From: DASVFB01 sp036380275
Lineage (GTDB): Bacteria > Actinomycetota > Thermoleophilia > Gaiellales > Gaiellaceae
Direction of reading: 5' to 3'
DNA length: 26,527 bases
NCBI GenBank assembly: GCA_036380275.1
Contig: DASVFB010000214.1
Location: forward strand, 1-26,527
Below the pieces are notes generated by a model. It saw nothing but the letters and a program-made list of their open reading frames with translations, was not told the origin of the DNA and searched no databases. A program made the translations under genes and the position numbers. Below are positions 7,876-13,159 of this stretch, piece by piece (the first letter of the stretch is position 1; every line of letters starts with the position of its first letter).

Positions 7876-9231
7876 CTAGACGTTCGCGAGGTCCGCGAAC
7901 TTCGCGTACCGTTTGAGGAAGGAGAGCTTGACCGTGTCGGTCGGGCCGTTGCGGTGCTTCGCGATGTGCACCTCCGCGAGCCCCTGTTGGTCGGTCTCCT
8001 CTGGGTTGTAGTACTCGTCGCGGTAGACGAACATCACGACGTCCGAGTCCTGCTCGATCGAGCCCGACTCACGCAGATCGGAGAGGATCGGCCGCTTGTC
8101 GTGCCGCTGCTCGACCGCACGCGACAACTGGGACAGCGCGAGGATCGGGACGTCGAGGTCGCGCGCGAGCACCTTGAGCTGCCGCGAGATCTGTGAGACC
8201 TCTTGCACGCGGTTCTCGACCGTCTGCCCTGAGGTCATGAGCTGGAGGTAGTCGACGATGATCAGCCCGAGGTTCGGGTGCTGCGACTTCAGGCGCCGCG
8301 ACTTCGAGCGGATGTCCATCATCGTCACCGAGCCGGTGTCGTCGACGTAGATCGGCGCCTTCATCAGCTTGTCGCAGGCCGCGGTCAGTCGCGCCCAGTC
8401 GTCCTGCGCGAGCTTGCCCGTCCGGAGGCGTTGCGACTCGACCTTGCCTTCGCTGCACATCAAGCGCTGCGTCACCTCGGATTTCGACATCTCGAGCGTG
8501 AACAGGGCGACAGGAATGCCGTGGCGCACCGCGATGTTCACCGCCGAGCAGAGTGCGAGCGCAGACTTTCCCATCGAGGGACGCGCGGCGACGATCACGA
8601 GGTTGCCCGGCTGGAACCCGGACGTAAGCTTGTCGAGCTCGCGGAAGCCCGTAGGCACGCCGGTGACCTCGACGCCCGCTTCGTAGAGCGCGGTGATCCG
8701 CTCGAAGCTCTCCTTCAGCAGCTCCTCGATGTGGCTGAACTCGCTCTGCACCCGTCCCTGTGACAGGTCGAACAGCACCTGCTCGGCCTGGTCGAGCAGG
8801 TCCGTCGTCTCGCCCGGCCGTTCCCAGCCGAGCCGCGCGATCTCCTGACCGACGCGGATGAGACCGCGCAGCGTTCCCATCTCATGGACGATCCGCGCGT
8901 AGTGCCCGGCGTTCGCCGTCGCCGGGACGAGCGCGGCGAGCTCGTGGATGCGCGGCCTGCCGCCGACGTCCTCCAGCTCGCTTCGCTCTTCGAGTTGGTC
9001 GACGAGCGTGATCGCGTCGACGGGCTCGCCCTTTGCATACAGCGCGAGCGCCGCCCGGTAGATCTTCGAGTGGCTCTCCCGGTAGAAATCGCCTGCATCC
9101 AGGATTTCGCTGACCGCCCCGATTGCACCAGGGGAGAGCATCATCGCCCCGAGAACAGACTCTTCGGCCTCGAGGTTTTGGGGCGGAACCGGGGCGGCCG
9201 GCGAACTTGCCTGGGCGACCTGGACGACCAC
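7876..9231 (-). CDS. dnaB: Replicative DNA helicase DnaB
   Basis: DnaB is the hexameric helicase that unwinds DNA at the replication fork. The N-terminal domain opens with PPQNLEAEESVLGAMM. The RecA-like domain shows Walker A in RPSMGKSALAL, Walker B in LIIVDYLQLM, VPILALSQLSRAVEQR, and LSDLRESGSIEQDSDVV. No intein interrupts it. The GTG at 9229-9231 gives 451 residues, the usual size; extending to an ATG at 9441 adds about 70 residues of non-homologous, low-quality sequence. Upstream lies an SOS-box-like palindrome (9327-9340), a 13-bp palindrome (9290-9302) and a 30-codon open frame ending in a TAGTG overlap with this GTG. Confidence 0.95.
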   Translation of the reverse strand: MVVQVAQASSPAAPVPPQNLEAEESVLGAMMLSPGAIGAVSEILDAGDFYRESHSKIYRAALALYAKGEPVDAITLVDQLEERSELEDVGGRPRIHELAALVPATANAGHYARIVHEMGTLRGLIRVGQEIARLGWERPGETTDLLDQAEQVLFDLSQGRVQSEFSHIEELLKESFERITALYEAGVEVTGVPTGFRELDKLTSGFQPGNLVIVAARPSMGKSALALCSAVNIAVRHGIPVALFTLEMSKSEVTQRLMCSEGKVESQRLRTGKLAQDDWARLTAACDKLMKAPIYVDDTGSVTMMDIRSKSRRLKSQHPNLGLIIVDYLQLMTSGQTVENRVQEVSQISRQLKVLARDLDVPILALSQLSRAVEQRHDKRPILSDLRESGSIEQDSDVVMFVYRDEYYNPEETDQQGLAEVHIAKHRNGPTDTVKLSFLKRYAKFADLANV

Positions 9232-9289
9232 TACGGCGGAGTAGAAACCTCTCGCGGCGGGTCCGCAACGGCTGTGCACAACTGGACGG

Positions 9290-9302
9290 GTCCTACTAGG
9301 AC
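9290..9302. promoter_or_regulatory. 13-bp palindrome upstream of dnaB
   Basis: GTCCTACTAGGAC is a perfect odd-centred palindrome 58 nt before the dnaB GTG. It may be an operator or chance; no matching regulator is visible. The remainder of the 289-nt gap between dnaB and rplI holds the SOS-like site and one strong hairpin. Confidence 0.3.
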
Positions 9303-9326
9303 GATTGCTCCCTGAGCAGCCATAAG

Positions 9327-9340
9327 GGAACGTATGTTCG
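9327..9340. promoter_or_regulatory. SOS (LexA-type) box upstream of dnaB
   Basis: On the minus strand the site reads CGAACATACGTTCC, which fits the Gram-positive LexA consensus CGAACRNRYGTTYC at every position. It is about 95 nt before the dnaB GTG. Together with two similar sites before ssb it suggests LexA control of replication genes, although lexA itself is not in the window. Confidence 0.55.
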
Positions 9341-9421
9341 CAGATGAATCGGACGACGCTGTGGATGCGAAGACCGCTACGAGCGCGAAATTTCGAACGA
9401 TTTCCCCACCGTGTGGAAGTG

Positions 9422-9450
9422 CGGTGGAAAGTGCTTCGCACTTTCCACCG
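9422..9450 (-). terminator. Strong hairpin after rplI
   Basis: CGGTGGAAAGTGC and its exact complement GCACTTTCCACCG form a 13-bp stem around a 3-nt loop, about 70 nt beyond the rplI stop. It is the best candidate for the end of the rpsF-ssb-rpsR-rplI transcript. No T-run follows, so a processing or stability role is also possible. Confidence 0.5.
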
Positions 9451-9520
9451 GCAAGACCGACAAGCGCGCTACGCGCGCGTGTCCTACTGCGCACGCTGCC
9501 GTTCCCGCAGCGGCGACGCG

Positions 9521-10216
9521 TTACGCCGTTTCTTCGGTCTCCGGCTCCTCGGGCCGGCTCTCGCCCTCGACCTCGGCCGCCGCCTCGGCCGCCGGCGGGA
9601 GCTCGTCGGCGGGCTCAGGCTCGTCCGTGGGCTCGGGCTCCTCAGCGGCCTCCTCGGCCGAGAGCACGGCCTCGAGCTCGCTCGGACCCTCGCTCGGAGC
9701 CTCGGCCTCCTGCTGCTCGGCCCGCTCCTCCGCCTCCATCGCCGCGAGCTCCTCGTCGCTCGGCAGCTCGCCGCCCTCGGGCACGACCTGCGTGCTCACG
9801 TCGACGCGCACGTCCTGGAAGAGCTCGATCGGAACGTCGTAGCGGCCGATCCGCTTGATCGTGTCGATCTCGATCTTCCGCCGGTCGACGCGGATCTTGC
9901 GCGTCCGCCACAGCTCGTCCGCGATCTGCGTCGTCGTCACGGACCCGAACAGCGATCCCGTCGGTCCGGCCTTGACCTCGAAGCGGAGCACCGTCTTCTC
10001 AAGGATCGCCGCCATCTCCTGCGCCTGCTCGACGGAGCGCGCCTCGTGGCGGGAGCGCTGCTGGTCGCGCTTGCGCAGCTCCGCGACCTTTGCAGGCGTC
10101 GCGGGCTCGGCGAGGCGCCGCGGCAGCAGGAAGTTGCGCGCATAGCCGCGCGCGACGTTCACGACCTCGCCGCGCAGGCCGAGGCTGTCGACGTCGTTGA
10201 GAAGGATTACTTCCAT
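9521..10216 (-). CDS. rplI: 50S ribosomal protein L9 with long acidic C-terminal tail
   Basis: Residues 1 to about 148 are a normal L9: MEVILLNDVDSLGLRGEVV, then VARGYARNFLLPRRLA (rRNA-binding N-domain), a charged connecting helix, and a C-domain with GSLFGSVTTTQIADEL. L9 binds 23S rRNA at the L1 stalk base and helps keep the reading frame. The chain then runs on to residue 231, about 80 more residues made mostly of Glu, Ala, Pro and Ser; typical L9 stops near 150. It is the last gene of the rpsF cluster, 6 nt after rpsR. Confidence 0.95.
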   Translation of the reverse strand: MEVILLNDVDSLGLRGEVVNVARGYARNFLLPRRLAEPATPAKVAELRKRDQQRSRHEARSVEQAQEMAAILEKTVLRFEVKAGPTGSLFGSVTTTQIADELWRTRKIRVDRRKIEIDTIKRIGRYDVPIELFQDVRVDVSTQVVPEGGELPSDEELAAMEAEERAEQQEAEAPSEGPSELEAVLSAEEAAEEPEPTDEPEPADELPPAAEAAAEVEGESRPEEPETEETA

Positions 10217-10222
10217 GTGCGT

Positions 10223-10501
10223 CTAGCCCGTGACGTAGGGGAGGAGCGCCATCTCGCGTGCGCGCTTCACCGCGACCGCGACCTGGCGCTGGTGGCGTCG
10301 GCACGCGCCGGTGATGCGGCGGTTGCGGATCTTGCCCTTCTCGGAGACGTATCGGCGGAGCTGGTTGACGTTCTTGTAGTCGATCTCCTCGACCTTGTCC
10401 TTACAGAAGAAGCAGGACTTGCGCTTGATCGGACCCGTCTGCGCGCGCTTGCGGCCACCCTGCCTGTCCCTGTCGGTCTTCCTGTCCGTCTTCTGAGCCA
10501 T
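10223..10501 (-). CDS. rpsR: 30S ribosomal protein S18
   Basis: S18 pairs with S6 on the 30S platform. The 92-residue product has a basic N-terminal extension of about 25 residues, then KRKSCFFCKDKVEEIDYKN, and ends with RRITGACRRHQRQVAVAVKR, the S18 core. Cys30, Cys33, Cys67 and His70 could bind zinc, so this looks like the zinc-binding form of S18. The ATG is preceded by AGGAAGG six nucleotides away. It lies 10 nt after ssb. Confidence 0.96.
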   Translation of the reverse strand: MAQKTDRKTDRDRQGGRKRAQTGPIKRKSCFFCKDKVEEIDYKNVNQLRRYVSEKGKIRNRRITGACRRHQRQVAVAVKRAREMALLPYVTG

Positions 10502-10511
10502 GCGTTCCTTC

Positions 10512-10943
10512 CTAGAACGGGATGTCGTCGTCGGCCGCAGCGCCGAAGTCGGCGCCGGCCTGCGCGGTCGCGGACGCGGGGACGTACTGCGGCTCGCCGC
10601 CGCTGTCGCCGCGGCTGCCGAGGAACTGCACGGTGTCGGCGATCACCTCGACGGCCTGGCGCTTCGATCCGTCCTGCGCCTCCCACTCGCGCCACTCGAG
10701 CCGGCCGTCGACGCCGACAGGCCGCCCCTTGGAGAGGTACTGCGCGCAGTTCTCGCCCTGGGCGCCCCAGACGGTGATGTCGAAGTAGTTCGGCTTCTCG
10801 GTCCACTCGCCGGTTGCGGCGTCTTTGCGGCGCGTGTTCACCGCGAGCCTCAGGCTGCAGACGGCCATACCGCTCGGCGTGTGCCGGAGCTCGGGGTCGC
10901 GCGTGAGGTTGCCGACGAGGACGACGCGGTTGATGTTGGCCAT
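10512..10943 (-). CDS. ssb: Single-stranded DNA-binding protein
   Basis: SSB coats single-stranded DNA in replication and repair. The 143-residue product has the OB-fold start MANINRVVLVGNLTRDPELR, then NYFDITVWG and YLSKGRPVGVDGRLEWREW, a short Gly/Ala-rich linker and the partner-binding acidic tip DDDIPF. Its Shine-Dalgarno sequence (GGAGGAG) is encoded by the Glu run that ends rpsF, and its ATG is 3 nt beyond the rpsF stop. Two tandem SOS-like boxes lie 24-63 nt upstream inside rpsF, so it may have its own damage-inducible promoter besides the operon promoter. Confidence 0.97.
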   Translation of the reverse strand: MANINRVVLVGNLTRDPELRHTPSGMAVCSLRLAVNTRRKDAATGEWTEKPNYFDITVWGAQGENCAQYLSKGRPVGVDGRLEWREWEAQDGSKRQAVEVIADTVQFLGSRGDSGGEPQYVPASATAQAGADFGAAADDDIPF

Positions 10944-10946
10944 GCT

Positions 10947-11366
10947 CTACTCCTCCTCTTCTTCTTGCGAACGAATGTTCGCGCCTTCTTGCGAACGAAT
11001 GTTCGCGCCAGCGTACTCGGGCTCCCGGCTGACCGTCTCGACCGGCTCGGGCCCCGGACGGCCGGGGCCGTGTCCTCCCTTGATGCGACGCGTGGGGAGA
11101 TGGCGCATGACGCCGTCGGTGATCTTCAGGATCCGCGACAGCTCGTCGAGCGTCTCCGGCTCGGCGTCGAACTGGAGCAGGTGGTAGATCCCGTCCGTCT
11201 TCTTGTCGATCTCGTACGCGAGCTTGCGCCGCCCCCAGGGATCGTGTCCGACCCAGGTACCGCCGGCGTTCTCGATCAGCTCGCGAATGCGCGCGATGAT
11301 CTCGTCCTGGCGCTCCTCGGGCAACTCGGGATCGAGCATGAGCAGGATCTCGTAATCGTGATGCAA
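10947..11366 (-). CDS. rpsF: 30S ribosomal protein S6
   Basis: S6 binds S18 on the 30S platform. The core reads YEILLMLDPELPEERQDEII, then GGTWVGHDPWGRRKLAYEID and the segment beginning GIYHLLQFDAEPETLDELSR, the standard S6 fold. The start is the TTG at 11364-11366, fixed by GAAGGAGG six nucleotides upstream; longer frames have a non-homologous Arg-rich head. The 139-residue product has a C-terminal tail with GANIRSQE repeated twice and then Glu residues. That tail also holds two SOS-like palindromes and the ribosome binding site of ssb. Confidence 0.94.
   Translation of the reverse strand: MHHDYEILLMLDPELPEERQDEIIARIRELIENAGGTWVGHDPWGRRKLAYEIDKKTDGIYHLLQFDAEPETLDELSRILKITDGVMRHLPTRRIKGGHGPGRPGPEPVETVSREPEYAGANIRSQEGANIRSQEEEEE
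10967..10982. promoter_or_regulatory. SOS-like box 1 upstream of ssb
   Basis: GCGAACGAATGTTCGC is a perfect 16-bp inverted repeat with the CGAAC-N4-GTTCG core of actinobacterial and Bacillus LexA sites. It ends 24 nt before the ssb ATG. Confidence 0.55.
10991..11006. promoter_or_regulatory. SOS-like box 2 upstream of ssb
   Basis: This is an identical second copy of GCGAACGAATGTTCGC, centred 24 bp (a little over two helical turns) from box 1. That spacing would allow two dimers on roughly the same face of the DNA. Confidence 0.55.
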
Positions 11367-11372
11367 CCGCTT

Positions 11373-11380
11373 CCTCCTTC
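11373..11380 (-). promoter_or_regulatory. Ribosome binding site fixing the TTG start of rpsF
   Basis: GAAGGAGG on the minus strand is followed by six bases (AAGCGG) and TTG, the same motif and spacing seen at the TTG start of purE. The preceding CCGAA and a 6-bp GCCCCG/CGGGGC pairing upstream leave room for a leader structure. Confidence 0.7.
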
Positions 11381-11429
11381 GGTCTGGACGGCCCCGCCTT
11401 GGTTGCAGTGCGGAGCAGGAGTCCGGGGC

Positions 11430-11439
11430 AGAGTAGCAT
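11430..11439. promoter_or_regulatory. Overlapping divergent -10 elements (rpsF operon and 11446 gene)
   Basis: TAGCAT on the plus strand (11434-11439) lies 6 nt before the GTG at 11446, fitting a leaderless start. TACTCT on the minus strand (11430-11435) could serve the rpsF operon with a leader of about 55-60 nt. The two hexamers share two bases, so polymerase could occupy only one at a time. No strong -35 is visible for either. Confidence 0.35.
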
Positions 11440-11445
11440 CCCGCC

Positions 11446-11715
11446 GTGGATCGACGGTTTGCGTGGCTGGGAGGCGCGGTGGGTGCGTTCGGCATGTGGC
11501 GTTGGCTGCGACGTAGACGGGCGCCCGCGCCTTCCACTGCGGTGGATCCTGCCGACGCACTCAGGGCAAAGCTGGACGAGTCGCGGGCGCTCGTCGACGA
11601 GCGCGAGGCGTTCGAGGAGGGCGAGACATCCGTCGACGAGGCGGACCTCGACGCGCGTAGGCGTTCGGTTCACGATCAGGCCCGTGCGCGGATGGACGAG
11701 CTGCGCGGCGAGTAG
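11446..11715 (+). CDS. Small membrane-anchored helical protein (89 residues), hypothetical
   Basis: The product begins with a hydrophobic stretch (FAWLGGAVGAFGMWRW) followed by RRRR, a typical single membrane anchor with the C-terminus inside. It continues as a charged helix (ALRAKLDESRALVDEREAF and later RRRSVHDQARARMDELRGE) that could form a coiled coil. It starts with GTG 6 nt after TAGCAT. It precedes the next small gene by 17 nt and is divergent from rpsF. I do not recognise a family. Confidence 0.6.
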   Translation: MDRRFAWLGGAVGAFGMWRWLRRRRAPAPSTAVDPADALRAKLDESRALVDEREAFEEGETSVDEADLDARRRSVHDQARARMDELRGE

Positions 11716-11732
11716 ACACGAGAGGAGCTGAG

Positions 11733-12020
11733 ATGGGATTTCTGGACAACGCAAAGGCTGCGGCGGAGCAGGCGGTAACGAAGGCGAAGGAGACTGCGGG
11801 CGAGCTGCAGACGAAGCGCGAGCTCGGCCAGGCCTACGACGAGCTCGGCCGCACGACGTTCGACCTGGTCGAGACTGGTCAGGTCTCGGCGACACCACTC
11901 GAGCCGCTCGTCGAGCGGATTCGCACGCTGAAGGCGCAGCTCGACGAAGGCGGAGTGGACGCCGCGAGCACGTCCGAAGAGCCGGCGGAGTCGGAGAGCG
12001 CGCCTACGTCGCAGCCTTAG
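11733..12020 (+). CDS. Small coiled-coil protein (95 residues), hypothetical
   Basis: The ATG follows a good ribosome binding site (GAGAGGAG). The first 70 residues are almost wholly helical and heptad-like (AKAAAEQAVTKAKETAGELQ, then a segment ending LVERIRTLKAQLDE). The last 20 residues are a disordered acidic Ser/Glu/Pro tail. There is no signal peptide or membrane segment. It is probably co-transcribed with the upstream membrane-anchored protein, and the two could interact through their helices. The function is unknown. Confidence 0.7.
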   Translation: MGFLDNAKAAAEQAVTKAKETAGELQTKRELGQAYDELGRTTFDLVETGQVSATPLEPLVERIRTLKAQLDEGGVDAASTSEEPAESESAPTSQP

Positions 12021-12063
12021 TTCCGCCGGTCCTCTCGACCCGATCGAGTGATTTCTGCGGTTC

Positions 12064-12079
12064 CTCCCCAACGGGGGAG
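12064..12079 (+). terminator. Possible GC-rich hairpin terminator
   Basis: CTCCCC and GGGGAG pair perfectly around AACG, 44 nt after the stop of the coiled-coil gene and 30 nt before pheA. There is no T-run, so the call is tentative. Confidence 0.35.
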
Positions 12080-12096
12080 CAAGGGGGGGAGGGTCG

Positions 12097-12102
12097 TAAG
12101 CT
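12097..12102 (+). promoter_or_regulatory. Probable -10 hexamer for pheA (leaderless)
   Basis: TAAGCT lies 6 nt before the pheA ATG, with no Shine-Dalgarno sequence between them. Confidence 0.4.
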
Positions 12103-12108
12103 GCGCGG

Positions 12109-12942
12109 ATGAACGTCATCGCGTACCAGGGCGAGGCAGGGGCTTACTCGGAGGAGGGCGCTCTCGCGCTCTTCCCCGACGCGGAGCGGCAGGCGTTTCC
12201 GTCGATCCGAAAGGTTTTCGAAGCAGTCGAAGTCGGTCGCGTCGCGGCCGGCCTCGTTCCGTTGGACAACTCGCAGGCGGGGAGCATCAACGAGACGTAC
12301 GACCTGTTCCTGAGGCACGGCCTGCACCTGGTCGGCGAGACGGTCGTTCGCGTCGACCATTGTCTGCTCGCGCTACCTGGGTCTGCGCTGGACGAGCTCG
12401 ATGAGGTGATGTCGCATCCGCAGGCGATCGCGCAATCCGAAGAGTTCCTGAGCGCGCTCGACGTGACGGTGCGCGCGGAGTACAACACCGCAGGCGCCGC
12501 GAAGCGGATCGCGGAGCAGAAGCTCGAGCGCACCGCCGCGATCGCCTCGAAGCGTGCAGCCGAGCTCTACGGGCTCGAGGTGCTCGCCGAGCGGATCCAG
12601 ACGTATCCCGACAACTACACGCGCTTCGGAGTGCTCGCGCGGGACCCGAAGCCGTTGGCCGTGCCGGACAAGACGTCGCTCGTCTTCGGCGTCGGCCACG
12701 TCGCCGGCTCGCTGTTTCGCTGCCTCGGCGCATTCGCCGAGCGGCACCTGAGCCTGACGAAGCTCGAGTCCAGGCCGCGAACGGGACGCCCCTGGGAGTA
12801 CGTCTTCTACGCGGACGTCGACGCGCCGGCGCAGTGGCCGGAGATGGTCGAGGCGCTCGCGGCACTGAGCGAGCACGCGACCTTCACACGCGTGCTCGGC
12901 TCGTATGCTGCGGCCGCGCAGCCGCATCGGCCGGGCGGCTAA
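12109..12942 (+). CDS. pheA: Prephenate dehydratase
   Basis: This monofunctional enzyme converts prephenate to phenylpyruvate in phenylalanine synthesis. The 277-residue product begins IAYQGEAGAYSEEGALALF and has VPLDNSQAGSINETYDLF and the catalytic NYTRFGVLAR (Thr-Arg-Phe). The C-terminal ACT domain has the phenylalanine-binding KLESRPRTGRPWEYVFY, so feedback inhibition by Phe is likely. There is no chorismate mutase domain. The ATG follows TAAGCT by 6 nt, with no clear ribosome binding site, which suggests a leaderless message. Confidence 0.96.
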   Translation: MNVIAYQGEAGAYSEEGALALFPDAERQAFPSIRKVFEAVEVGRVAAGLVPLDNSQAGSINETYDLFLRHGLHLVGETVVRVDHCLLALPGSALDELDEVMSHPQAIAQSEEFLSALDVTVRAEYNTAGAAKRIAEQKLERTAAIASKRAAELYGLEVLAERIQTYPDNYTRFGVLARDPKPLAVPDKTSLVFGVGHVAGSLFRCLGAFAERHLSLTKLESRPRTGRPWEYVFYADVDAPAQWPEMVEALAALSEHATFTRVLGSYAAAAQPHRPGG

Positions 12943-13082
12943 GCAGGCGAGAAGTCGACCCGGACCGGCTCGCCGTCGACGGCGTCGGTGATCTCGAAGA
13001 ACTCACGCGGTGCGAAGTGCCGGCACCGCGATTGGCTGACATTCGCGGCTGAATCAACTGCATCCGCGAAGCGGATCGGTTG
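12939..13082 (-). pseudogene. Possible decayed 3' gene fragment
   Basis: On the minus strand a stop-free stretch of 47 codons ends in TAG at 12939-12941. Its last 26 residues look coding (FAPREFFEITDAVDGEP, ending VDFSPA) with GC-rich third positions. It has no ATG, GTG or TTG in frame and a TAA immediately upstream, so it cannot be an intact gene. It may be a remnant or chance. The rest of this 217-nt gap holds a 6-bp hairpin (13062-13076) and the promoter of the next gene. Confidence 0.2.
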
Positions 13083-13083
13083 T

Positions 13084-13089
13084 TAGCAT
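13084..13089 (+). promoter_or_regulatory. Possible -10 hexamer for the BNR-repeat protein gene
   Basis: TAGCAT, the same hexamer as before the 11446 gene, lies 70 nt upstream of the ATG. It would give a leader of about 65 nt that includes the ribosome binding site AAGGGGG just before the start. Confidence 0.3.
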
Positions 13090-13159
13090 CTCGCGCCGTT
13101 GCTGGTGTGACCGATCGGCCAGGCGACCTGGTCGGCGCGATTCTTCAAGGGGGAAAGGC

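Larger units (their letters stand above)
10962..11009. repeat. Perfect 24-bp tandem duplication in the end of rpsF
   Basis: Two identical 24-bp units (10962-10985 and 10986-11009) lie back to back. In the rpsF frame they encode GANIRSQE twice, residues 120-127 and 128-135. Each unit contains a 16-bp perfect palindrome annotated separately as an SOS-like box. Confidence 0.9.

Noticed and set aside
9232..9441. A 70-residue N-terminal extension of DnaB
   Set aside because: It has no similarity to DnaB N-termini, crosses the hairpin, SOS-like box and palindrome, and makes the protein longer than the family.
9344..10777. Long plus-strand open frame (477 codons) opposite rplI and rpsR
   Set aside because: It is antisense to two certain ribosomal protein genes, is Arg/Leu/Ala-rich without motifs, and follows from the strong GC3 bias of the real genes.
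10267..11898. Minus-strand frame of 543 codons across rpsR, ssb and rpsF
   Set aside because: It is out of frame with all three genes and has Arg/Pro/Ser-rich content typical of a shadow.
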